Shown piece by piece: positions 11,251 through 22,700 of a stretch of DNA of 64,000 bases. A program made the translations under genes and the position numbers. The notes below the pieces were generated by a model. The model did no database searches. It saw only the letters and a list, made by a program, of their open reading frames with translations, and had not been told where the DNA came from. Source of the DNA: Cadophora sp. MPI-SDFR-AT-0126 (lineage: Eukaryota > Ascomycota > Leotiomycetes > Helotiales > Ploettnerulaceae); the NCBI GenBank assembly GCA_020747065.1, contig JAGMVK010000010.1, positions 930,001-994,000 on the forward strand, read 5' to 3'. Every line of letters begins with the position of its first letter. The stretch's first letter is position 1.

Positions 11251-13619
11251 TCAAGCTGCGACACCTGTATCATTTGTTGACCTATGCAGCATTGTCTCCT
11301 TCGCAGGGAACAATCTGCTGAGGAGAACATGGAGTCCAGCAGAAACCCCAAATCCGTAGAAGTATCCGAGGTAGTAAAAGTTCATCGGCCCATCCCCAAT
11401 GTCAACTTTTGGATTAACCTGGGTAGTTATGCATGTCAGTACGTTTACTCCTCCCGTGCGCAAGGAACACGTACTGATTTTGCAAACCCAGGAAGGAGCG
11501 GCACGAATCCGATGAAGAATGCGACAGCTGCCCGCCAATTTGTACCGAACCTGTTGTACATATATATGCCATTAGGGCGATACATATCTGGAACAGACAG
11601 TACTTGTTTATCTACGACCCACTGCCATGATCAGGAGGTTAGCAATTATTCACTCATACGTGTATGTCTCGGGAGAACCTCCGAGAGTAAAGTACTGCTG
11701 AGACAGCTGGTTGAAGAAAATGGCCACTGCCCGCACACCTACGTAGTCGGCGATCAGGATGCCAGAAATCGGAGCGAGCCAGATCGTGTAGCCGGACATG
11801 AAATTAATCAGTGCCTCGGCGGAGACCAAGATGTTCCATGGTGTCATAGCCCAAGCACCAAGGATGGCACATATGAATTGGCCTCGGCGAATGTTAATAT
11901 ACCTTGGCAGCAAGGCGGACAAATCAGTTGCTACCGAGATGGAATTGGCGGAGATATTGACACCGATAGATGCAATCAGGAATGCAAGCGCACAGAAGAA
12001 AGCGGCAGCTCTGCCTCCCTGGATGCAAGTCAGCGCTCGCCCACCATGGCTCGGCGACGTACGTACCTTCGAGGTCCAGCTATCAACAATAAGGAGGGGA
12101 TCCCAGAGAAGCTCCCCATACAATATCTTAGTGCCATTGGCCCCAATAATACCAAATAGCATCATGACGATAAAGACCAGTGGGATTACAAGCAGTTGGA
12201 CATACGGACTGTTGGGCTTTCTCGAATACCGAGCAAAATCATTCCTGGGAAAGTCAACCCCTGTGTAGGCAAGTCAAGTGAGAATACGAACATGTTGACT
12301 CCCAGGGTAGCAAAATTGCCGACCATCGCATAGATGCTATTCATCATTGCCCATCCTAGTTTAGGTCCATGGACCTGATTGCCTTGAGAGAAGATGGCCC
12401 GACCGCCTCCTACATTGCCTTTAGTTAGTGGATTTGGGAAGAAGTAATAGAACCCTCACCCGTGCTGGACACCAGATAGCCAACAATTGCGAAGCCCGCA
12501 ATTGGAGTAACAATACTTTTGAAGGTAAAGAACCAGCGGACCTGGTGAGGCGGGATATAGTGGAACGGCAGGCAGATGAGCCAATATATGAAGTAGCACT
12601 TCAACAATGTCAGTGTTGTAAAGGTCAGGATTCGAAGATGAGGATCTCGGTTCCTGAGATATCAATCCCAAGACATTTCTTAACCCAAGGTCCCAGATTC
12701 TAGAGATTCACGGGCGAGGAAAAGTACATACAATCATGAACCCGGTTGTGATGTTGGCCGATTTGGGAAGCTCGTTCGGGATATTTCGAAACCTTGGCCA
12801 GATGGCAAAAACCATTGATTCTGATTGAATTAGAACAGTATTACTCGCCTAGGAGAGTTGGCTCACGTATACACTCTGCTCCTGTATATGTCCCGATGCC
12901 GTACCAAAACACAGAATGATGACACGGAAGACAATTATGACGTAGGCGAAATAGAATCCATATGCACTCCTGGCTTGGACCTTACGCATTATTTAGCTCC
13001 GAGAACATGTTAGGAGGTCGATTTCATACTGTAAAGGGCATATGTAGCCTGGCGCCGATCAAACTATTGCAGGTGACTAGTCTTGTCAGTCACTTCCCAG
13101 ACGAAGCAGTAAAGCCTCTCATGGGCGGTAATGGAGCGAACAACAATCCAGAGATACAAAAACATAGCTTACCGACGAGTGCGGTAATGAAGTTACCAAT
13201 GGCAACAGCCACTAGAGCCAATTTCCAGGACAATCCGATTGCAATAAGCGATGACCCAATTCTCCAGTTCGAAACGGCGAAAGCGTCCGAGATCCAATAC
13301 GTAACGACTAGCAGACAGTCAGCTACGAGCAAGTGGGGAATCCAACACAGGATGATAGTTGCCTCCTACAGTTATATGTACGCCATGTCTGGTACTCTGG
13401 TAAGACAGGATCAAGGTCTGAGCCGAATTAGTTCGAGAATTGATAGATATAACATTTCCACGAACCTCTATTTGACCAATTGCTCCTAGGATCCATACGA
13501 CTGCCATCAACTGATATCGAGGCTTTTCCTTTGACTCTATGCCATATTGAAGTGTTCACAGCCTCCGAGGATCCGACTTCCACGGGCTCAGAGACTGGGC
13601 ATTCCTTATTAGGTTCCAT
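11251..13619 (-). CDS. NCS1/Fur-type nucleobase permease with an apparent -1 frameshift
   Basis: Twelve exons can be traced on the minus strand: 13619-13466, 13417-13382, 13322-13173, 13076-13030, 12980-12867, 12820-12732, 12598-12460, 12409-12292, 12244-12067, 12018-11743, 11621-11475 and 11418-11251. They give about 538 residues. Family landmarks appear in order: WSNRDLDPV before the first helix, YWISDAF, GLSWKLAL with GNFITAL, the GYGT-like GIGTYTGAECI, PHQVRWFF, VGNFATLGVN, DFARYSRKP, GVNISANSI, PRYINIRRGQ and a final pair of helices. NCS1 proteins are 12-helix proton or cation symporters of the plasma membrane that import uracil, allantoin, purines or related compounds; the NISANSI/INIRRG signature fits the Fur branch. 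Exon 5 is one base short: the frame changes at a run of four T (12906-12909), where five would restore FWYGIG, and the exon sum (1616) is exactly one base below a multiple of three. Either a recent loss-of-function mutation or a sequence error. Next to a divergent adenine deaminase. Confidence 0.8.
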
Positions 13620-14283
13620 TTGATGACTTATTTAACAGATTGGTGATGTGAACTTGATTACTCAGGGCGACAAAATCTTATGTGCACGCATGTATTCTGG
13701 ATGCGAAGATGTCCGACTTTATAGATTGCTGCTGGGAACATCTGGACCAAGCTTCACTGCTGTGCCAGGAGACGTTATCTCAAGGCCAGCCATAGCTCGG
13801 AGTATCCTGTCCTGTACCCGGTTCAACCTAAATATCCAAAATCACATCAAGATACTGCTTGGAACGGTTATCATACTCTGTGACTCCACAAAGGAACCAG
13901 GGGCTCAACCGGCCGGCTCCGAGCTAGGATACGCAAGACAAAGGTGGGATACAAGTGGTCAGGTTGAAGCGCCGTCACACTTCAGGTCAGAAATGGGACA
14001 ATTGTGGATATCACATATGTGCCTAGATCTACTGGCCTAACACGACTAAGAGCACCGTCAATGCACGGCGAGATAAGCCGCAAAGGTGGGATAGACGAAT
14101 TTGAACACGCACGTTTGAGATCTCATTGTGATAGCAGGATGATTGCACTATGCCTTACAAAAAGCGGTGATTTAGAAGTACTGGCCGGGAGTATGCATGA
14201 ATGAGAAGATCGAACGCATGTGAGAAGAGCGAGAGACTGTTGGATGCATGTAAATCAGATTGCCCGAATCGAAACATCAAACT
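13620..14283. promoter_or_regulatory. Shared promoter of the permease and deaminase, with GATA motifs
   Basis: This 664-bp stretch separates two divergent start codons. It contains four HGATAR motifs, the core recognised by AreA/NIT2-type nitrogen regulators: minus-strand copies at 13775-13780 (TTATCT) and 13868-13873 (TTATCA), and plus-strand copies at 14071-14076 (AGATAA) and 14129-14134 (TGATAG). About two would be expected by chance, so the enrichment is modest. An open frame at 13648-14040 has no recognisable features and is treated as non-coding. Confidence 0.45.
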
Positions 14284-16309
14284 ATGGACACCACCCTACC
14301 AATCCACGGCTTCGGGTCGACAGGTGCTCACCTCTCTATAACCGTGGAGGAGCTCGTGCAGCTGAGACTGGTTGCTCTTGGGACACAACCGCCAACCCTC
14401 ATAATCCGTGGTGGAACTATTCTGGCCCTTCATACAGGAGAACTTCTCGAGCGTGATGTCATTGTGAACGGTCGCCACATAGCAGCGATAACGCCATGGA
14501 ATCATTTCCCAGCTACAAAGAATGAGATAGATGCCACTGGTAGATTTGTCTCGCCTAGCTTCATCGACACCCACCTGCACATCGAGTATACCAAGCTCGT
14601 TCCGGGGGAGCTTGCCAGGTTAAGCGTGCCACGGGGGACGACGACTGTGCTTGCAGATGCAAATTGCATAGCAAATGTCTTCGGAGGACGAGGAATGGAC
14701 TTCATGGGTTCTGCCAACTCGACAGCTGAAATGCCCCACAACTGACATTTCCCAGGCGAAACATCGACACCCCTTCGAATTTTCCGGCAGGTGTCTCATA
14801 AGATACCAGGAAATTCCCCCGAAATCGAACTTGGCGGCACATCAGTGTCGACTGCCGAGCTGTGCGAAAGAGTGTCCCAATCGGCCGCAGCAACGCTTGG
14901 AGAAAGCAATCCCTTTTCCCTAGATCTTGGATCTGCGCAAAAACAGGCTGCTGCCCTACGTGCTGGAAAGCGAATCACAGGCCACTCGGCCTTGCTTATG
15001 AATGAGCCTTTATGGGCCTATGCAGCAGGAGGAATTGGCGATGATCACAATGCCCATCAACCTCATGATGTTATCGAGAGGCTCCGGCTGGGGATGATGC
15101 TGACCGTGATGAGCGGTTCCATGAACTCCAACATCGAGAGCGTCTTCAGCAACATTTCATTGTTGAAAGATGGGCTGGGGCACATATCATTCTGCGCAGA
15201 TGACAAGCTAGCAGAAGATCTGGACGCTGAGGGACATATAGATCATCATGTCCGTACCGCAATAAAACTGGGTGTAGACCCGGTCGCGGCCTACAAGATG
15301 GCAACCTTAAACGCAGCATGTTATTATCATCTGGATGCCCTTATCGGAAGCATAACTCCCGCAAAATTGGCAGATTTGTTGATCCTAGATAACCTGGAAG
15401 ACGCACGGTCAGTGAAATTCCGGCATAACCCCCAATTTAGAACAAGGGACTAATCAATACACCGAAGACCATCAGCTGTTATAGTCAATGGCGTTCTCGT
15501 CGCAAAAAACAACCAACCTTTGTTCGATAATTCAGACAAAGTTCCAGGCTTCACACTTCACAGTTTACATATCAATCCGTTCTTCTGGGACGCATCGGCC
15601 TTCCGTGTTGAATCCAAGGAGGGAGGGAGAGCATGGGTACAAGCAATGGAGATGTACGATGTCTATTTTAAGCGGGCTTTCCACTCTCCTCCCCGTATCC
15701 TCGTCCGGCTCTATTGAAGGGGATATCAGCAGGGATGTCCTCAAGGTCGTGGTGATTGACCGACATCATGGAACCAAAAATTGCGGCATTGGATTTGTTC
15801 GCGGATTTGGTCTCCAACGAGGAGCAATTGCATGCACCACGAACTGTGAGAACCAGAACCTTGTCATCGCTGGAACCTCGGACGAAGAAATCGCAGGCGC
15901 GGTGAAAGCCATTGATGGGCTAGGCGGGGGCTTTGCCGCTGTTCTTGACGGGAAACTCCTCGGATCAGTGCGACTCGATGTCGCTGGCTGTATGTCCTCA
16001 GAAAACTGGGAGAAGGTCCGAGACGACTCGATTGCTTGCGATAAAGCAGCTACAGCACTAGGCTGCACGATCAAGTCGCCATTTATGATCATGAGCTTCG
16101 TAGGTCTGGTTGCCGTTCCTGATTTAGGACTAACCGAACTGGGTCTGGTTGACTGCAAGACACAAGGCTTGATGGATGTGGTACTCCAGGACGGTCCTGA
16201 AGTAGACATGTCCGTTGATATCAATAAGTATGCCGCGTCAAGCATACGTTGCCGCTGTCCAAGCCACGCTCACGATATACACAAAATGATGGATGCCACT
16301 GTTGCGTAG
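14284..16309 (+). CDS. Adenine deaminase, bacterial Ade/AdeC type, with an apparent frameshift
   Basis: Three exons, 14284-14707, 14756-15407 and 15468-16309, about 638 residues. Intron 1 is 48 nt, with donor GTTCTG, branch CTGAC and acceptor TTTCCCAG; it removes an in-frame TGA. Intron 2 is 60 nt with branch CTAAT. The product has the amidohydrolase barrel: PTLIIRGGTILALHTGE start, metal-binding FIDTHLHIE, then PRGTTTVLAD, GHSALL, GIGDDHNAH, LRLGMMLTVMSGS and CADD. The C-terminal adenine-deaminase domain follows (VVVIDRHHGT, GFVRGFGLQRGAIA, DEEIAGAVKAIDGLGGG, SPFMIMSFVGL). Ade enzymes convert adenine to hypoxanthine and ammonia. Typical bacterial SDHE, REGS and TDD motifs read DDHN, MSGS and ADD here, so the substrate could differ. 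The frame changes by one base between about 15650 and 15717, at a CT/C-rich tract, and the exon sum (1918) is one over a multiple of three. Usual fungal adenine deaminases (Aah1) belong to another family, so transfer from bacteria is possible but unproven. Confidence 0.78.
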
Positions 16310-16712
16310 CAGGACTTGATGGCGTCGATCTCCCGCGACAGGAGGGGCAGGCATCAGCAATTGAGACCGAGAAAAAGCTGCCCCTCGATTGTTCAAAAAG
16401 CCATGTATCCTAGACAAATGGAAATCTTCATAGACTCGTACTTGAACCGATGGGACTTACACACCTCTCATTGGCATCACCACCACAACAGTCACCCAAC
16501 GTTGATTTCAGATCAGTGACATTGTAAAATGATACTTGCCTTACATCACCAAACAGAACATACAAAGGCGATTCTAACGAGTGGCAGAAAACAGGGTATC
16601 ATATTCAAAAAAGTGATCAAAAGATGCCAGCACACTTTTCTCATAAATCGTCCTTCGTAAAACATCAATAACGTAAAGAAGATGCATGATAGACATAGTA
16701 TACTGCTTATGT
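16310..16712. other. Convergent intergenic region
   Basis: About 400 bp between the stop codons of the adenine deaminase (+) and the Ira-type gene (-). It should contain both 3' UTRs. I see no further feature. Confidence 0.5.
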
Positions 16713-19700
16713 TCATGCAATGATGAGCTGTGAGGATTAGTTGCTTGCCTGAACATGGTTTGGGCATATGAATTACCTCAATAAGACGGTCCGTTAGGGC
16801 AGTGCATTGTCTGTCATGTTCGTTGACCGAATGAAAAGTGGATGAGCGCCATAGGCCGCCAAATCCGATGCCGTCGAGAACATCTTCTAGCATTTCCGAA
16901 GTATCAACTCCGCCAGAAAACTTTGGGTTCGATGTCAGAGTCCGCATTAATAGATGGGCGGACTCCAGTGTCACAGCATTTTGGCATGAAATCAGAATAT
17001 TGTCAAGAATACGAATGATGGGGCCACAACTATCCCAAATTTGTCAGTAGCCGGCGAAAACATGCGGAGAAGAAGCACGTACAGATGTAAAACCACCGTC
17101 GGCCGTCTCAGGGCAATTCTGTTAAGCCAGAGTAAGCCTCGGTTTTGTACTGTGTCCTCAAGATAGTGGAAGTCAACTACTGCTATGGCAGCGTTCAGTA
17201 GCAGCTCTTTGTCTTTCACCAGCTGAAGATCTATCATGTCCAATACGCCTTCTGGGGTAACGTCATCGTCCACAGAGGTCCAGCCTGCGAGCCAGAGATT
17301 TTCCTTCGACTCCTCAGGGGTCATCGCCCGAGATATTAGTAGACCAAGGTAAGGAAATGCAGTAAGGTCTTTTGGAGATCTCATCTCGAGTGCCGAGTTT
17401 GACGTGGTGATCTCTAGAAATGTTGATAGAACTCGTATAGCTGTTGCCTTGGTGACTGAATCGGTGAGTCCTTTAACCAAGGAAGCACAGACTGCGAAAT
17501 GGAAATTTTCGATGTTGAAGTGAATGCCATAAATCTCATCAAGTTGTAGAGCAGCGTCTTCGAGGGGGACTCTCCCTTGGAGCAGGATTGGAGCCATTCG
17601 CCCACCCTTAAATTCGCCCGATGTGGCGATATTGTTGAGCACAGCATCTAGGAACAAGGCAGTACAGTTGAAAAGCATCAACGGAACGAGTCTGACAAGT
17701 GATAGTGCAAGCCAGAACATTTGCATGCCGTAGCGAGATGCTGATGGTAACTTGTCCATCATCTTCGTCAATGATGTGACGATGGCGATGAGCATTTCGC
17801 CATCGTTCTCTTCCATGAAGCGCCCGATGCTACTCCTAAGAGCGACAAGAACTTGGTACAAGAGGTCGTCATCCACATCTTCGCGCGCCAGACAACCCAT
17901 CACAGTGAAAGCGCGAGGTTGTATTGCTGGATTACTCTGGAATGCAGTGCTGGCGACTAAGCTCATCCATCGGGAGCGCCATGCATTTGACATGTCAACA
18001 GTCAAAGCAGCAACTGTGCTTATTTCAGAAAGCAAGACTGCTAAAGACTCGGTTGCAATTAAAGATGGAATCCCCGAGTCTTGCGAAGAGGCAACCGACA
18101 CGCCGTCCCTTGCGGGTATGTTAAAGAGCAAATCGGCTCGTGGCTCGGAAAGCGACGTAAGGAGAACCTTCAGCCTGGTAAGCTTGCTCTCTTCCAATCT
18201 GAATGTGGTACACATAGCATGTACTGTATTGATCAGTAAACGATGCACCATGAGCCTTACTTCGGAAGATCCTGTATTGGCAAGCATGGTGACGAGATGA
18301 AAAAGCTCTGGTAAATATAACTGGGATTGAGTGCCACTGTCAAACGATGTCGAAAGACATAGTCGAATGAGCACACAAACCTCACTCCATACAGTATTCT
18401 CTGGTAGATGTCGGGTAGGTCGCAATGACGTCCGGTTCAGAGCTTTCCGGAGCCGGGAAAGGAGTTTGCCGCGTATGCTGACTGTCCCAAGTGAAGCTAA
18501 GATGGATCCCAAAACCTCGGTGCGTTCATCTGTCACACCAAAAGTCAAGGCTGCCTTAACAACCTCGTCCAAAAATATGTCTGTGTATATCTCATCGCTA
18601 GTGATAGCTGGCCATACGTTCTGCTCTAGAGTAGTACCAAGGGCTATGTCGGAAATTGCAACTTCAATAAGTCTTCGAAAAATTGCGGCAACCTTTTCTC
18701 GTGCTTTATCGCTATCCACGTCGTTGGGTATCAGGCTCGTCCTGAGAGCTGGTAGCCAAGGAGCCATGTAGGCAAGACTCATTGGCCGCTGCGAGTAAGG
18801 AAAGCTCTCCCATCCCACAAAAAACTCGTTCAGGAAATCTGCCGTCAATTGCGGCTCGGATTGAGCAAGCTGTTGACTTATGTCCACAATGAAGTGGGAA
18901 GGGTTCAGCGGGACACATAACTCTACAATGATGGATTAGCATGGGGTTTTCTGGAGAAACGTTGCTCCAAACCTTTGGCGCTCAGGAATTTGGAATCTGC
19001 CGCAAACTTGAAGGCTCGACAAAGAGCGCACAAAAGGTTATAGGACGCCAACCGAAGAACTTGATCGGAACTCGCCATGTTCGTCAAAGCAATATTGAGA
19101 AGCGTGCCGGGAACATCCTGCGGTCGTACCAGCCTTTCAAAGGACTTCAGGGTCCTCAATTCTTTTCCGTACTTGGCCTTGGCACCCCTGATTGCTTGAA
19201 GAACATCTGGTTTTCGGGGGCTTGTGAAATACATAACTATCTTCCCATTTTCAGTGCGAAGTCCGAAGGCGGAGTCGTCTTCAGTTTGTATCGAAGTTGG
19301 TGCTTCATCTACCTCAGAGAGACGGAAGATATCGTTGACGGTTGCGTGTAACCTCAACCCGGGCACGACTTCTTGCTTTTTTGTTGTGGTTACCTGGACG
19401 AATTGGCTTCCCACCTTGATGACTACTTCGATTTTACCCTTGGTCTTTGAAAGCCTGACAATTGGCTGGAATACATATCTGGTATCAGTGACGACACTGA
19501 TTGTCTCCTTTGGCAAGTGTAATTGACTGAGGTGAAAATGAGCCTGGAGATCTTGAAGACTGCCGATGAGATGATAGTCAACATTCTTGGGATGGAATGC
19601 ACTATTTTCACTCTTAGCAGCCAGCCGTAAGATGCGACGGAAACACTTTCTGTCAAAGAATTAGTAATTTTGGGGCAACTGGCAGCCAAATACCCACCGG

Positions 19701-22700
19701 AAAGCGCTGTTCATGTTGTACACATAAACCCTCGATAATTGTTTTGATAATTCTGATGGAGTAAGGAGATCTAATTTCCGGAACAATGCGTCTTGGGGCT
19801 CATTTTGGCCATTATAGCAAGTTGCATCAATAAGGATGCCAAACGGCCGATGCCACATGCGGCTCGCGATCTACAATGGTCGTAAGCAAAGAATTGAACT
19901 ATATTCAGGTACATACCTTGAGATAACCAAAAAGGAGGAGTTCATAATCCGTAGTCTCGGTATCGATGTTGCGAAGGATGATACAGATCATGGGCAGCCC
20001 ATCCTATATTTATTAGCGTATGTGGTGAGACTATCTTTGGGCCGGGGCTACCTTGCTTTCCCCGCCATCATATACGGCACGAGTCGAGACAAGAGACTCG
20101 GTATTTCTACCAGCGTTCCTGAGCATGAAGTGCTGAAAGCGTGAGTATGAAGGCGGGCTATTGGAGGAGATAGCTGGCCGGTTCCAGGAAACATCCATAG
20201 GCGGAGGTCCCAAGTTAGTGATAAGCTTGCGTAGAGCCTCTAGTATTGGAATGTGGCCTTTGGTGACATCAAGAAGGGACCGGACGGCGCCCTTTCTCTC
20301 CCTGATGACGATCTTCTGTCGGACATGATCCCAGTGGTCGTATAGAAATCGATGCAAAGCGACGCAGGATCCGAAATCGAAAGACTCGGACTCGATGGCA
20401 GGCTCGAGCACATTTGGTGGCACCTGCCTAAATTAGACTCTCTGGATCCAACCTAGGACCCCAAGGACTTACAGAGATCTCTCGCAGAAATGTAGTTACA
20501 CGGTAGATATTTTGCGTGAGAAAGTCGTTGAGTGGAAACATGTATGGCTCCTTGGCGCCAAAAAGTACGTTATTGGCCAGATTTTGAACAACTTTCGCAA
20601 TGAGAAGCAGCCCGCGTCTCATTTCCTTCGAAGGCGCTGTTGTTATCAAACCTTCAACATCGGGTGCTACGATAGCTGGGCAGAAGAATCGGAGGAATAT
20701 GAACGCCCCAACGGCGGTAAACTTGGCTTCTGGGAACCTTTTCATGACAGCAGATGATATCTAAGACTCAGATCAGATTAAGCTCAGATATCCAGGGAAT
20801 GACAGACTGACAATGCTACATATCTTCCTGAACGAAACAGGTATATGTGCGGCAGAATTGCAGATGTCATCGATGAAAACTTTAGCAACGACGCGGAGCT
20901 GCAAGGCGTTCTTCTGGAGCTCCTCAGCAGACGAGGTTCTTGCAGGATCTAGTTCGAGATCGAGATCCTTGGAGGTTAGCACAAGACGCTCCAATACTCT
21001 TTGTAGAGTTGCTTTCAGATAGGCGGCTCCTTTCCATTTTGCAAAGACTGAAAGCATTTTCGTGGCTACGCAATTCCTGCGTAACAACTCGGCTTCGTTT
21101 TCTACTACTTGTTAGTGATTATGAAATATCAAATCACATAGACGAACCTGTTTCCTCAACTTCGTGCTCAATGAGAGCTTCTAACAAAACGAAGCCTAGA
21201 CCTCTTGAATCGAAGATATTGAGTAGGGAAATGGTCATTTCATCTACTTCGGTGCTCGGGCAAGCATCGCAGAGCGCAATGGTCAAGGCCATGTCGTTGA
21301 TGAGTAACTATGAAGCAATTAACCTGGATATCCCTGTCGGACGGTCTTCTGACCACCTACCTCTAGAAGTTCATCATATTTCTCGTTCACTGCCGTATCG
21401 GAAAGGTTGTTGAACTCAGCGCCCTGAATTAAGATGTTGCACAGAACTTTAACGAAAGCGGTTCGTATATCCAAATCCTCATGGTATCCAATTCCCAGAG
21501 AGTGCTTGAGGCCAACATCGATGTTGGCGCTTAACAAGTTTGAGAGTGCGCTGATGGCAAGTTCAGGAGGGGTCATGGAATCGTCGCTGACAACTGCCGT
21601 GAGCCGAACCTCATTCCTTCCGATTTCTGCTGCTTCGAAATTCAGAAGAGAAAGAAATCGGTTGAAGTATGTGTGGAACATCTGAGATTTGAGATCGCTT
21701 GTATCTGCATCAGTCTGCCCCTCTGCAGGCTGGAGAGGGAGTCGATATGTGAGATCGGCCAAAGCCTTCAGGCAGGCCCGATCCAAATCTCGCTGAAGTC
21801 GATGAAGCTCCTCAACACGAGCACCAGTAGGAATGACAGGGTCTCTGGGAGTTCCTGGACGAGCTATCCAGCTGAATATGACCTCTAGCAGCTGGTTCCT
21901 GACACGAACATCATTTCTGAGGTTCAAGAGCTCCTTTTTCTGTGTGATGGTCTCGCATAGCTGGCATATTTTGATCTTGACTCTCAGTATACTGGCGCCT
22001 TCCGTCAAGTCATCTAAGAATTTTGCAAAGTTGAGGGTCAATGCACCGACATCAATGGATGATGCCGAACCAGCTTCTGCAGGCCCACCTAATCGCTCGA
22101 CAATACTTCTTAGTAAAGCAGCAGCCTGTTCAGCGAATATGACACGCGACTCGATCGATAGAGAAGAGTTTGTTCGGGAGGTGTCGAATAGCACGCCAAG
22201 CTCCGATTCGAGAGCTTCAAAGAGCGGGAAGTAGAGCGAGGAAGAGAGTTCGGTCGACAGTGTCTCTCTCGTCGCTTCTCGTATTCTAACATTGTTACTT
22301 GCTAAAAGTTGAATGCTCTGCTTCATGTACTTGCTCAGAAGAGTCTCGTCATAGGTATCCGGGAACACCCTGTCGATCCACCTCAGGCCAGCCAGGCTTG
22401 CGTCTTCTGTTACCATAGCAAGATCGGATATGCAAGAACCTCCAAGGGACGCAAGAAACCCGGAGTAGTTTCGCCACTCTACGAGTAATCTTTCTTCCAG
22501 CATATCAGACGAGCGAGAAAATACTTGCTTCGAAGTTCTGAACCAATACTCGAAGACAGTCTCCCACGCGGTTAAAATGCCTGCCGTAGGATATTGTATT
22601 TGTCGCAAAATGCCACGAACACGTTTCTGGAATGCCACCAATCCAGTAAAACGAAATTGCCTGGTTGAGATCTCCAGGTAGATATCGATATTCCGAATAG

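Noticed and set aside
13648..14040. 130-codon open frame between the permease and the deaminase
   Set aside because: No recognisable motif, Cys- and Arg-scattered composition and overlap with the shared promoter; best explained as chance.
14743..14745. In-frame TGA in the adenine deaminase as a premature stop
   Set aside because: It lies inside a 48-nt intron with a good branch and acceptor; removing that intron restores family similarity and phase.
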